From FEN-1219 sp963713355 (GTDB taxonomy: Bacteria > Pseudomonadota > Gammaproteobacteria > Steroidobacterales > Rariloculaceae), in contig CAVQLK010000006.1 of assembly GCA_963713355.1 (NCBI GenBank), forward strand, positions 186,001 through 250,000: 64,000 nt of DNA. Direction: 5' to 3'. The notes below the pieces were generated by a model, which was given only the letters and a program-made list of their open reading frames with translations, did not search any database and had not been told where the DNA came from. The number at the start of each line of letters is the position of its first letter. Position 1 is the stretch's first letter. Positions 41,959-50,207 of the stretch are shown here, in pieces. The position numbers and the translations under genes were made by a program.

Positions 41959-42243
41959 TCAGACGCGATGCATGAACTTGAACACGTCCTCGTGCTGCGC
42001 GTCGATCTTGAGACCGAGGTCGTCGCCCTTGGCGTTGAGCCTGCGCTTCAGCTCGTCGAACGGCACGGTCGCTTTCTCCAGGTCAGCCATCATGATCATT
42101 GTGAAGAATTCCCGCAGCGTCGTCTGCGAGATGTCCACGATGTTTGCGTTCGCGCCGGCCAGCACGGCCGACACTTGCGCGATGATGCCGACGGTATCGA
42201 CTCCGATGACCGTCACGATGATGCGATTTGATTTACCGGTCAT
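41959..42243 (-). CDS. ACT-domain protein (UPF0237)
   Basis: A 94-residue protein with one ACT fold: IIVTVIGVDTVGIIAQVSAVLAGANANIVDISQTTLREFFTMIMMADL, the normal size and sequence of UPF0237 partners of DUF711 proteins. It probably senses an amino acid or similar ligand. ATG 42243 starts ten bases before the end of the DUF6152 gene upstream; the longer upstream frame is that gene read out of frame. Expected to work with the PFL-family protein at 39588-40955. Confidence 0.87.
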   Translation of the reverse strand: MTGKSNRIIVTVIGVDTVGIIAQVSAVLAGANANIVDISQTTLREFFTMIMMADLEKATVPFDELKRRLNAKGDDLGLKIDAQHEDVFKFMHRV

Positions 42244-43390
42244 TGCCGAGTGTGTCCGCAGGAGCCGAATCGGGTGGCTGATATTCGTAGGCGAGCTCCT
42301 TGCACGCGTCGACGGCGAACGGCGCGTCGGCCGGTAGCACCGTGTCACCGCTGACATACTCGTCGACGAAGTAGGCCGGGTCGTTGGCGACGTATTCGCG
42401 CCGGAGCGCGAGCGCCTCGGGATCGAGCGTGAACCGTTCGACGACGTGCAGCTCGGCGCTGTGAGCCACGGCTCCGGCTAGGCTGCCGGGCTCGAAGCCG
42501 ACCGTATCTACAACGAGCGTGTCACCGTCCCAGCGGCCGATCGAATGCCCGGCACGGCTCGGCGTAATCTGTGACGGCTGCGTTTCGAGGTCCATGTGCA
42601 CCGTCCGCGTAAGGCCGCGGCCGTACTCCATCGTGATGACGTCGTCGCGCTGCGTGATGCGATTGATCGTGCCGTCGAAGACCCAGTCGAACAATATGCT
42701 CGTGATTTGGCAGCTCAAGCGCGGGTTTCGCTCGGGCGGCACGTTGCGCAGCGCATCGGAGGCTGCCTGTCCGGCCGCGGTCAGCGTCACGGGCGGCGGA
42801 AACCAGCCGTGACTGGGCACGTCCGCGATGGCGACTTCACCGGCTTCGACGGCTTTGAGCAGACTTTCCGGCACGAGGTTGGGCGAGCCCTGGGGCGGCC
42901 GCGCCATGATGTACTGCTCCTGCGCCCAATCGCCCGCGAGATTCGGCTTCCCGGAAGCCAGTCGATACGGCCGCTCGGTGCGGCTCGCGGGAGTGTCATC
43001 GCTAAGTTGCTGATAGCGCTGCAGCGTCGGCGCGTCGCCAATGGTCAACGTATCCGCGTAGCAATAATGCGGATCGTCGCGATGCGGCCGGCCGGCGATC
43101 TTGATCGCGACGCCCGGCACGAACATGTCGGGCGACCAGCCGGAACGGCGCAGCACGGTGGCCGCGCGCATTTCACATTGCATCGCGATGACGGTGCCAT
43201 TGGCGTCGATGGCATCGAAATGGACATAGGAATGCGGATTGACGAAGTCGAGGCCGGTCAGCGTGCCTTCGACCGTGAGCTCGCGCGTGGGATCGAACCG
43301 GCCGATGCCGTGATGCGCCGAGGTCGGCGCAGCCAGCACGATGAGCACGATGGCGAGCGCGGCTGACGTTACGAGGCGCTGCGACGGCAT
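42233..43390 (-). CDS. Secreted DUF6152-type protein (paralogue 2, long form)
   Basis: A 385-residue protein with a signal peptide ending PTSA, predicted mature start HHGIGRFD. ELTVEGTLTGLDFVNPHSYVHFDAID matches the N-terminal domain of the other paralogues (VNPH). A middle insertion (about 115-190) contains a segment with ASGKPNLAGDW, common in secreted proteins of this type. The C-terminal half has GHSIGRWDGDTLVVDTVGF and ELHVVERFTLDPEALALRREYVANDP. Function unknown. Eleven bases downstream of the beta-helix gene and overlapping the ACT gene by 11 bases. Confidence 0.75.
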   Translation of the reverse strand: MPSQRLVTSAALAIVLIVLAAPTSAHHGIGRFDPTRELTVEGTLTGLDFVNPHSYVHFDAIDANGTVIAMQCEMRAATVLRRSGWSPDMFVPGVAIKIAGRPHRDDPHYCYADTLTIGDAPTLQRYQQLSDDTPASRTERPYRLASGKPNLAGDWAQEQYIMARPPQGSPNLVPESLLKAVEAGEVAIADVPSHGWFPPPVTLTAAGQAASDALRNVPPERNPRLSCQITSILFDWVFDGTINRITQRDDVITMEYGRGLTRTVHMDLETQPSQITPSRAGHSIGRWDGDTLVVDTVGFEPGSLAGAVAHSAELHVVERFTLDPEALALRREYVANDPAYFVDEYVSGDTVLPADAPFAVDACKELAYEYQPPDSAPADTLGNDR

Positions 43391-43401
43391 GATCTACTCC
43401 T

Positions 43402-45450
43402 TCAAAGGCGTGGCCCGTAGAGGGGCACAGGGGCACCGAGCTCGAGCGCACCCAAGTCAGGCGCGGTGCCTACAAAGCCGTCCGTGACGGTCGCGAGCGC
43501 GGTGCCTCGGTCGACGGCCGCCGAGCCCGGGCGTAGACGGAAGTCGAGGTCGCGCGCTTCGTAGAGTTTCTGCACCGTGGCGTCGTCCCGAGCGTCGAGC
43601 CGCGGCACGTTGACGAACACGTCGTAGTCGACGAGCACGCTGTTGCGATCATTGCCCGTCGCCGCCGCGAATTGCTCGAGCGTCGCGAACTCGCGCGCTT
43701 CGAGCTCCGCCATGTAGCCGAGCCGGTTGTAATCGGCGGTCACGTCGCGCGGCGGTGCGCTCCAGCGAAACGACGCCGCCACGTCCGGGTTCGGCCGGAA
43801 GCCGTTGTAATCGGACGACGTGTACTGCGTGAACGTCGTGACGCTGAAGATCGCGGGCAACGCGTTCTCGCCGAGGATCAAGTTGTTGCGCCAATGCGTG
43901 TTCGACGTGCCCGCGGCGAGCGTCTCCGAGAGGATCGTGTTGTTATAGAACAGCACGCCGGCCGCGCCATTCGTGAGCCGCGTCGAGCCGGCCGGCAGGT
44001 GATAGGCGATGTTGCGGATCCAGTAGACGGGTCCGCCGAGCGTCGGCTGATTGCAGAACGCGTGCGAGGCATGGTTGATGAACATATTCCGCATGATGCG
44101 GATGTTGTGCATGCTGCCGTCGGCCTCGATCGGATTATCGTGGCTGTTCGTGATGTAGTTGCCGTAGAAGTCGATCGCGACGGGCCGGCGGTCGAAGTAC
44201 TCGCGCGGCGGATATTTCGGGCCGTCGGCTATCCCCGAGCCCGAGGCGACGGAGCCGTCCGGATTGCCGTAGGTCTCGACGTTGATGCCGTCGTGAAAGT
44301 CGGCGATGTAGTTATGAGCGACGATGTGGCCCGGACCGTAGAGCTTCACGGCGACATACGACGCCATGACGGGCGGAAAGATCTGGCCGTCGGCGCCGCG
44401 GAACTTGATCCACATGTCGCCGGCCCAACCGATCAAGTGATTCGGGTCATTGCGGCCGATGAAGACGTTGTCGGCGATATAGAAACCGCTCGACCCGGAC
44501 CAGTTCGTGAAGACGCCGGAACCGACGCGCTCGAACGTGCTGGCTTTCACGGTGAGCCCCTTCGAGCCCGCGATGAACTGCGTTCCGGCCAGGATCGCAA
44601 CCTCCGTGTTGCGGAACGTGATGCCTTCGAAGTACGTGTAATCCGCGGCGCGCACGTCGAACAGCGCGTAGTTGCCGTTGCCGTCGAAGACGACTTCGCC
44701 GTCGCCGGCCGCGACGATCGCGATTGGACGCTCGGCCGTGCCGTCGGCCGTCAAGTAGTACGTGCCGTCGAGCGGTGTCGTCCGGTTTACCGCGGCCTCG
44801 TTCGTGTACTCGTAGCGGTTGTATTGGTAGACGCCCGCGTGTACGACGATCCTGTCGCCGGACTGCACGCGCGGCCGCCCCGCCGTCGCCCAATCCGTGC
44901 CGGCGCACCAATAGTTGTACGCGCACATGAGCCCTTCGAACGCAGGCTCGAGCTTCTGCCCCGTGAAGCCGTGCGGATAGACGTGAAACACCTGCCCGTC
45001 GGCATACGGCACGGGCTCGGCGCGCGTACGCACGGCCGCCGTGCGCTCCGCTTCGCCGCGCACGCCGTCCGGGTCGGACATGACGAAGCGCGCTTCGTAC
45101 TCCGTGTCGGGCCTGAGGTCGAGAATGCTGCCCGCGAACATGTTCGGCGCCACGACGTCGATACGCGATTCGCTGTAGATGCGCTCGCCGTGCAGACGTA
45201 GAAGCGGAAGCGCGGGTTTCCATTCCGTATCGCCGCGCGCGCGAAACGACACCGCGACGCTTGCGTTGCGGTTGTCGTCGCCTTCGATCCACCACTCGAA
45301 GCCGAGGTTGATCAGTGTCGGCGGCTCGACGATGAGCTCGCCGGCCGTTGCGATGTTGGTCCCGCCGCGCGCAGCGTCCTGCGCACCGGCGGCTGCGGCG
45401 GCGAGTGCCAGCGACACGGCCAGCACCTGCGCGATGCGCGTCGTGGTCAT
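43402..45450 (-). CDS. Secreted right-handed parallel beta-helix protein
   Basis: A 682-residue exported protein. ATG 45450 begins a signal peptide (MTTTRIAQVLAVSLALAAAAAGAQ-type; cleavage near 22-24). A fibronectin-like N-terminal part precedes a long beta-helix, seen as repeated short strands with stacked Asn/Ile/Val (FEGITFRNTEVAI, SGFYIADNVFIGRND, AIDFYGNYITNSHDNPIEADGSMHNIRIMRNMFINHASH, GVLFYNNTILSE, HWRNNLILGENALP). This fold is shared by pectate lyases, polysaccharide lyases and mannuronan epimerases. I cannot name a catalytic residue set. It is flanked by two DUF6152 genes in one transcription direction. The upstream ORF extension to 45576 is unlikely. Confidence 0.82.
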   Translation of the reverse strand: MTTTRIAQVLAVSLALAAAAAGAQDAARGGTNIATAGELIVEPPTLINLGFEWWIEGDDNRNASVAVSFRARGDTEWKPALPLLRLHGERIYSESRIDVVAPNMFAGSILDLRPDTEYEARFVMSDPDGVRGEAERTAAVRTRAEPVPYADGQVFHVYPHGFTGQKLEPAFEGLMCAYNYWCAGTDWATAGRPRVQSGDRIVVHAGVYQYNRYEYTNEAAVNRTTPLDGTYYLTADGTAERPIAIVAAGDGEVVFDGNGNYALFDVRAADYTYFEGITFRNTEVAILAGTQFIAGSKGLTVKASTFERVGSGVFTNWSGSSGFYIADNVFIGRNDPNHLIGWAGDMWIKFRGADGQIFPPVMASYVAVKLYGPGHIVAHNYIADFHDGINVETYGNPDGSVASGSGIADGPKYPPREYFDRRPVAIDFYGNYITNSHDNPIEADGSMHNIRIMRNMFINHASHAFCNQPTLGGPVYWIRNIAYHLPAGSTRLTNGAAGVLFYNNTILSETLAAGTSNTHWRNNLILGENALPAIFSVTTFTQYTSSDYNGFRPNPDVAASFRWSAPPRDVTADYNRLGYMAELEAREFATLEQFAAATGNDRNSVLVDYDVFVNVPRLDARDDATVQKLYEARDLDFRLRPGSAAVDRGTALATVTDGFVGTAPDLGALELGAPVPLYGPRL

Positions 45451-45497
45451 GCCTCGGATTGTGCCACTTATCGGCTCGTCGCCGAGCGCCAAAGCGG

Positions 45498-46520
45498 CTA
45501 CCCGCGATCGGCGCCGCAGCTCCAGGCCTTGATCTCGGCGCCCTCGCGATAGATGAACGAGCCGCCCCAAGCCCAAGGCTGCGCGAGCATCACGGGGTCC
45601 GTGACCGTGATTTCATAGTCGATCTTCAGACCGTCCGCCGAGAGCTTGAAGCGCTCGACGACGTGCGCTCGATTGCTTTGCGCCGGTCCAAGATCGCCGT
45701 AGCTGTGATAGTCGATCGCGCTCGTCTCGATGACGAGCTCGTCGCCCGACATTCGTCCAACCGATGAGCCGAGCGGTGACAGGGCGGGCCGACCAGCAGG
45801 CGGCTCGAGCTCGACGATGCGCGTGAGATCGTAGGCCTCGCCGCGAATCAGCAGCCGCTCTCCCTGATCGACGATCTCGATCGGATAGGGGCTCATCATC
45901 GCGTACGGCATGCCGGGCACTTCGCAGTCGCCAACGGCTTGCTCGCCGGTTTCGTAGCGCGCCTGCGCACGCCGGCCTTCTTCGGTAAGCACTGGCGTGC
46001 CGCGCGGCCGCGGAAATGCCGAGATCAGAGGCGACCAGATCCGGAAGAACGAGCGCTCGCTTCCGTCGGGCAGCTCGAGGTCGCCCGCAACGAAGAAATC
46101 CGTCGCGTCGCCGACAGTCCGCGAACCGAAATGCGGCTCGGCGCCCGGCGCCGCCAAGAGCTCTGTTCCGTTTGGCAGCAAGATGTTCGAGACCCAGAGA
46201 GCGCGGGCGTCGCGCCGGCCCGGATTGCCGCGCACTCGGATCGTCGCGCCGACTTCGATCATGCTCTTCTCGATGCCCATGCGCGTCAGCAAGTTGACCG
46301 GGCCCGCTTCGATCTCCCAGCGCTGTCCGTCACTGCCTGCAACATGAATCTTGATGTGCGGGTTCACCCACTGGACGTCGGTGACGCGCCCTTCGATCTC
46401 GACGACGGTATCCATCTGGAACACGGCAGCGAACGAGTGGTGCGCCGACGCCGCGGCTGGCAGCAACGCGCAGAGCAACGCCACAGCGACCGAAGCGATT
46501 CGGCCCTGCGCGCGGCTCAC
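45498..46520 (-). CDS. Secreted DUF6152-family protein (paralogue 3)
   Basis: A 340-residue protein with a signal peptide ending ASA and mature start HHSFAAVFQMD. IEGRVTDVQWVNPHIKIHVAGSDGQRWEIEAGPVNLLTRMGIEKSMIEVG is very similar to paralogue 1 at 22863-23864. SSVGRMSGDELVIETSAIDYHSYGD and AHVVERFKLSADGLKIDYEITVTDPVM complete the shared C-terminal half. Function unknown; co-directional with the beta-helix gene 47 bases downstream. Confidence 0.8.
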   Translation of the reverse strand: MSRAQGRIASVAVALLCALLPAAASAHHSFAAVFQMDTVVEIEGRVTDVQWVNPHIKIHVAGSDGQRWEIEAGPVNLLTRMGIEKSMIEVGATIRVRGNPGRRDARALWVSNILLPNGTELLAAPGAEPHFGSRTVGDATDFFVAGDLELPDGSERSFFRIWSPLISAFPRPRGTPVLTEEGRRAQARYETGEQAVGDCEVPGMPYAMMSPYPIEIVDQGERLLIRGEAYDLTRIVELEPPAGRPALSPLGSSVGRMSGDELVIETSAIDYHSYGDLGPAQSNRAHVVERFKLSADGLKIDYEITVTDPVMLAQPWAWGGSFIYREGAEIKAWSCGADRG

Positions 46521-46562
46521 GGCGTGAATGCAGTTGGGTTGGGACGGCCGCGCGGTGATGGA

Positions 46563-46584
46563 GCATGGCTCGATTGTGCCATGC
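46563..46584. promoter_or_regulatory. Inverted repeat upstream of DUF6152 paralogue 3
   Basis: GCATGGC (46563-46569) and GCCATGC (46578-46584) are a perfect 7-bp inverted repeat with an 8-base spacer, 43 bases upstream of the DUF6152 start and 117 bases past the phospholipase gene stop. Could be an operator or a weak terminator. The rest of this 180-bp gap shows nothing clear. Confidence 0.3.
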
Positions 46585-46700
46585 GCCGCCGCGCGAGCGC
46601 ACTAGCCCGATCGACTGCTCGTGACAAGCCGTCGCCGTGACGCGATGCATGTTCGCGAGGACGACCTCGATCTCCTCTGCGAAATGGATTGCGTGTAGCG

Positions 46701-48068
46701 TTACAGGCGGTAACGGATGAAGTAGCTGCCGAGCTCCTTCGTGCGCTGCCACAGCGAGCGCCGGCGCCAGCGCTCGGGCTCGATCTCTACTGCGTTCTCG
46801 AGGTCCGCGAGAAAGACGTCCTCGAGCTGCGCCGCGAAGCTTGCGCCGAGGATGACCGCGTTCGCCTCGTGGTTGTGCAGAAAGCTCATGTAGTCGAGAT
46901 TGCTGCTGCCGACGGTCGACCAGTAGCCGTCCACGACCATGGTCTTGGCGTGCATGATGTGCTCTTGGCTCTCGAACACCTTGATGCCAGCGTTCAGCAA
47001 GTCGCTGTAGTACGCCCGCGACGCGTTGAGCAGCAGATCCGAGTCCGAGAAGCCGGCGACGAGAATGCGGACGTCGACGCCGCGGGCGGCCGCTTCGCAA
47101 ATCGCAGTCGTGAATTCGTCGTCGGGGGCGAAGTATGACTGCGTGATCCAGATTCGATCGGCCGCGACCTTCGCAGCAGCCTGGTAAGCGACCCAGATCT
47201 GCGAGACCTCGTCGTTGCCGCCCCGGGCTGACAGCACGCGCACGAGCGTGTTGCCTTCGTCGAGCGCTCGCGCCGGCGGCGCATATTGTTCTTCGATCGG
47301 TTCATCGAGCCGCTCCCAAAGGCCGACGAACAATTGCTGAAACGCGGCGACCGCGGGTCCGCTGATACGGATGTGCGTGTCGCGCCACCCCGAGGACGCG
47401 CTCGTGCCGCCGACGACATCGGACGGCCGCGCGTAATTTCGGTCGATGTTGATGCCGCCCGTGAACGCCACGCGGCCGTCGACGATCAGCAGCTTGCGGT
47501 GATCGCGCGTGTCGATGTCGAACGGGTTCTGATCCTGCACGGGGTCCGGAGGATTGTATTCGCGCACCTCGACTCCGGCCTCTTCGAGTCCCAGCCAGAA
47601 CTCGCCGGCGACGCCGCGGCTGCCGATGCTGTCGTAGATGACGCGGACGGGCACGCCCATGCGCGCTTTTGCCGCGAGAGCTGCCGCGAACTCGGTGCCG
47701 ACCTCGTCGTCGAGAAAGATATACGTTTCGAGATGAACGTGATGCTTGGCCGATGCGATCGCTTCGAGCATCGCGCCGTGTGTTTCTGGGCCGTCGAGCA
47801 GCAGCTCGACGGCGTTGTCGCGGTACAGCGGCGCTTCCGTCAGGCGCTCGACGACCTCTTCGAGCACGCGTACAGATTCCGGAACGGCGCCGCGCCGAAG
47901 TCCTTCGCCCGCCAACGTGCCGGCGCGCTCATCGGAGCTCTGTGCGCCGACGCACAGCGGCCATGACAGCGCGAGCGCGAGCCACTTCGAGGCGCCGCTA
48001 TACTGAGTCTTGGTTCGTAACGCTTGACCCACTTCTCCATTAGCAAGCAGCAATCGTGCCAACTTCAT
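46701..48068 (-). CDS. Phospholipase D-family protein (cardiolipin synthase-like)
   Basis: A 455-residue protein with two HKD motifs: DHRKLLIVDGRVAFTGGINID and MHAKTMVVDGYWSTVGSSNLD. Both have the HxKxxxxD form needed for phosphatidyl transfer, and the spacing fits ClsB/ClsC-like cardiolipin synthases. A hydrophobic segment (SKWLALALSWPLCVGAQ) near residues 27-43 looks like a signal or anchor. The ATG at 48068 shares the palindrome CATG with the start of the divergent gene; a GTG at 48032 is an alternative that would clear the overlap. Substrate could be phosphatidylglycerol. Confidence 0.87.
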   Translation of the reverse strand: MKLARLLLANGEVGQALRTKTQYSGASKWLALALSWPLCVGAQSSDERAGTLAGEGLRRGAVPESVRVLEEVVERLTEAPLYRDNAVELLLDGPETHGAMLEAIASAKHHVHLETYIFLDDEVGTEFAAALAAKARMGVPVRVIYDSIGSRGVAGEFWLGLEEAGVEVREYNPPDPVQDQNPFDIDTRDHRKLLIVDGRVAFTGGINIDRNYARPSDVVGGTSASSGWRDTHIRISGPAVAAFQQLFVGLWERLDEPIEEQYAPPARALDEGNTLVRVLSARGGNDEVSQIWVAYQAAAKVAADRIWITQSYFAPDDEFTTAICEAAARGVDVRILVAGFSDSDLLLNASRAYYSDLLNAGIKVFESQEHIMHAKTMVVDGYWSTVGSSNLDYMSFLHNHEANAVILGASFAAQLEDVFLADLENAVEIEPERWRRRSLWQRTKELGSYFIRYRL

Positions 48069-48762
48069 GACGATACTGCGCGTCGCTACCTACAACGTGC
48101 ACGGTCACAAGGGCACGGATGGCAAGATCATTCCCGAGCGCACGCTCGAGGTGGTTCGACACCTCAAGGCCGACTGCGTGGCGCTGCAAGAGTTCGTCAA
48201 CGCTGCGGCGCCGACCGGCGAGTCGCTGCTCGAGCACTGGGCTCGAACGCTCGGGATGCACGGAGCGTATGCCGCGGCTTTCGAGCGCGGCGGCGAAGAA
48301 TTCGGCAACGCGTTGCTGACACGCTGGCCGATTCTCGAGCAGCACGCGCACGACGTCTCGCTGCGCGGTTACCGCCGTCGTGTCGTGCTCGAAGCGGTCG
48401 TCGCCGTCGATGGCGCGACCTTGCAGATCATGTCGCTGCATCTCGGCGTGAGCCCGCGTGAGCGCGCGCTGCAGGCGCAGCGGCTGTTCGAGCTGTGCAG
48501 CGCGACTCGCTGCGACTTCCATCTGCTGCTCGGCGATTTCAACGAATGGAGCCGGTTCAGCGCCGTGTCGCGCCGGTTGCGCGCGCACTTCGACGCGACG
48601 CGTCAGCTCCCGACGTTTCCGTCGCGGGCGCCGGTGGTCGGTCTAGACCGCGTCTGGGTGCACCCGCGCGGGCGGTTGCGCGAGACGCGCGTCGAAGCAT
48701 CGCCGGCCGTCCGCCTGGCATCCGACCACCTGCCGCTCGTGGCAACGATCGACTGTTCGTGA
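48067..48762 (+). CDS. Endonuclease/exonuclease/phosphatase (EEP) family protein
   Basis: A 231-residue EEP-fold hydrolase. LRVATYNVHGHKG supplies the Asn of the first metal site, VALQE the Glu, LLLGDFNEWSR the Asp-x-Asn pair, and RLASDHLPLVATI the general-base Asp-His. Conserved sequence begins at residue 4, so the start at 48067 is fixed even though it overlaps the divergent phospholipase start. Substrate could be a phosphodiester lipid or nucleic acid; pairing with a PLD-like gene hints at lipid. No clear ribosome site. Confidence 0.85.
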   Translation: MTILRVATYNVHGHKGTDGKIIPERTLEVVRHLKADCVALQEFVNAAAPTGESLLEHWARTLGMHGAYAAAFERGGEEFGNALLTRWPILEQHAHDVSLRGYRRRVVLEAVVAVDGATLQIMSLHLGVSPRERALQAQRLFELCSATRCDFHLLLGDFNEWSRFSAVSRRLRAHFDATRQLPTFPSRAPVVGLDRVWVHPRGRLRETRVEASPAVRLASDHLPLVATIDCS

Positions 48763-48804
48763 CGGCCGCGTCGATGCCGCGACGCTTCAGGCGCGTGCCG
48801 TCAC
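48759..48804. terminator. Nested hairpin at convergent EEP/DinB gene ends
   Basis: GTGACGGC (48759-48766) and GCCGTCAC (48797-48804) form a perfect 8-bp outer stem that contains both stop codons (TGA at 48760-48762 and TCA at 48801-48803). An inner stem GCGTCG/CGACGC lies at 48768-48773/48780-48785. No T-tract. Confidence 0.5.
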
Positions 48805-49283
48805 CCATCCAGCAGGCCCGGTAGCAGGAATAGATCCGTGACGCCGTAGTCGACTCCGGCCTGGCTCAGCAGCGTCGTGAGCTGGCCGCGGTGGTGCGTC
48901 TGATGATTGAAGAAGTGCAGAACGACTCGCCAGAGCGTCGGCGCGTGCGTGCGCTTCGTGATCGCGCTCGTGAACTCGAGCTTGGCGTTCAAAGCGGCAT
49001 CCGTGATGCCGCGTGCCCACCCATCGATGCGCTCGTCCATCTCGCTACGGCTCGTGCGGAGCTCGTCGAAGCTAGCGTAGAGCTCCTGATCGAGGCTCTT
49101 GAAGGCGAACGGCTTGCCGTCGAAACGGCCCATCCAAACCGAGTCGGCAAGCAGCACATGGTTCAGCGTGCCGTGGATCGAGCGGAAGAACGCGCCGCGA
49201 TCGCGCTTGCGCTCCTCGTCCGGCAGCGTCGCGCACGCGGCGTATAGCTTGCCGTTCATCCAGGCGTTGTATTTGGCCAGCAT
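48801..49283 (-). CDS. DinB-family protein
   Basis: A 160-residue four-helix-bundle protein of the DinB/YfiT group. HGTLNHVLLAD and FNHQTHHRGQLTTLLSQAG supply the expected three metal-binding His. KYNAWMNGKLYAAC begins the first helix. Members are metal-dependent thiol transferases or uncharacterised enzymes. It is transcribed alone, leftward, 54 bases from hslO. Function not assigned. Confidence 0.87.
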   Translation of the reverse strand: MLAKYNAWMNGKLYAACATLPDEERKRDRGAFFRSIHGTLNHVLLADSVWMGRFDGKPFAFKSLDQELYASFDELRTSRSEMDERIDGWARGITDAALNAKLEFTSAITKRTHAPTLWRVVLHFFNHQTHHRGQLTTLLSQAGVDYGVTDLFLLPGLLDG

Positions 49284-49337
49284 GACGCGCTTCGTCGCTT
49301 CGCATCGCTCGCTACCTCGCTATCCCGGAGAGCTCTG

Positions 49338-50192
49338 TCAATGAACGGCCGACGACGCTTGCGGCGTGCCGCGCATGATCGCGTCGACCTGCGCGTCGTC
49401 GTAGCGGAACGCGCGGTTGCAGAACTCGCACTTGAGCTCGACGTGGCCTTGCTCAGCGAGCAGGCTCTTGACCTCTTCCGGCCCAAGCATGCGGACGACG
49501 CCGGCGAGCCGCTCGGGCGTGCAGCGGCAGTCGTGCGCAACGGGCCGCGCCGAGAACAAGCGGATCGATTGGCCCGCGAATAACTTCGGCAATAGCTCCT
49601 CGGCAGCCAGGCGCGTCAGCTCCTCGACCGACACGGTGGCCGCGCAGGCCGCCGCCGCGTCGAACGCATCGGCCGCGCGCTCTTCGCCGCGCCCTGGCAA
49701 CACTTGCAGCAACAAGCCGGCCACGCGCTGCGTATCGCTGCGCAGCACGAGACGCGTGCCGAGTTGCTCCGACTGCGCGAAGTAGGACTCGAGGCATTCC
49801 TCGAGCGTGGCGCTCGTGAGCGGCACGATGCCTTGAAAGAATCCATTCGGCTTGCCGGTGTCGAGATTTACGACGAGCTTGCCGTCGCCGAGCAGCGGCG
49901 TCGCGCCGTCATGAGCCTTGAACGAGGCCATTCCGCGCACGCGTTGACCGTCCCTGCATTGAACCAGCAGCAGCTTCAGCGGTCCTTCGCTCTGTAATTG
50001 CAACGACACGCTCGGCGTCGTCTTGAGGCCGCTCGCGAGCAGCAGCGTCGAGACGACGCCTTCGCCGAGCAACTTGCGTACCTCGAGCGGATAGTCGTGC
50101 GCCGCGACGACCTGCTGCCAGATCTCTTCGAGGCGCACGACCGCGCCGCGGATACCGCTGTCCTCGAGGACGAAAGTCTGAATCTCGTTCAT
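49338..50192 (-). CDS. hslO: Redox-regulated chaperone Hsp33
   Basis: A 284-residue Hsp33. The C-terminal redox switch has the four zinc cysteines as CRC (near residue 226) and CEFC (near 262), with the family stretch MLGPEEVKSLLAEQGHVELKCEFCNRAFRYDD. The N-terminal substrate-binding domain has RGAVVRLEEIWQQVVAAHDYP and LVNLDTGKPNGFFQGIVPL. Oxidation forms two disulfides and turns on holdase activity. It is 15 bases downstream of gatB and may be cotranscribed. Confidence 0.95.
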   Translation of the reverse strand: MNEIQTFVLEDSGIRGAVVRLEEIWQQVVAAHDYPLEVRKLLGEGVVSTLLLASGLKTTPSVSLQLQSEGPLKLLLVQCRDGQRVRGMASFKAHDGATPLLGDGKLVVNLDTGKPNGFFQGIVPLTSATLEECLESYFAQSEQLGTRLVLRSDTQRVAGLLLQVLPGRGEERAADAFDAAAACAATVSVEELTRLAAEELLPKLFAGQSIRLFSARPVAHDCRCTPERLAGVVRMLGPEEVKSLLAEQGHVELKCEFCNRAFRYDDAQVDAIMRGTPQASSAVH

Positions 50193-50207
50193 GAGCGGTT
50201 AGGCAAC

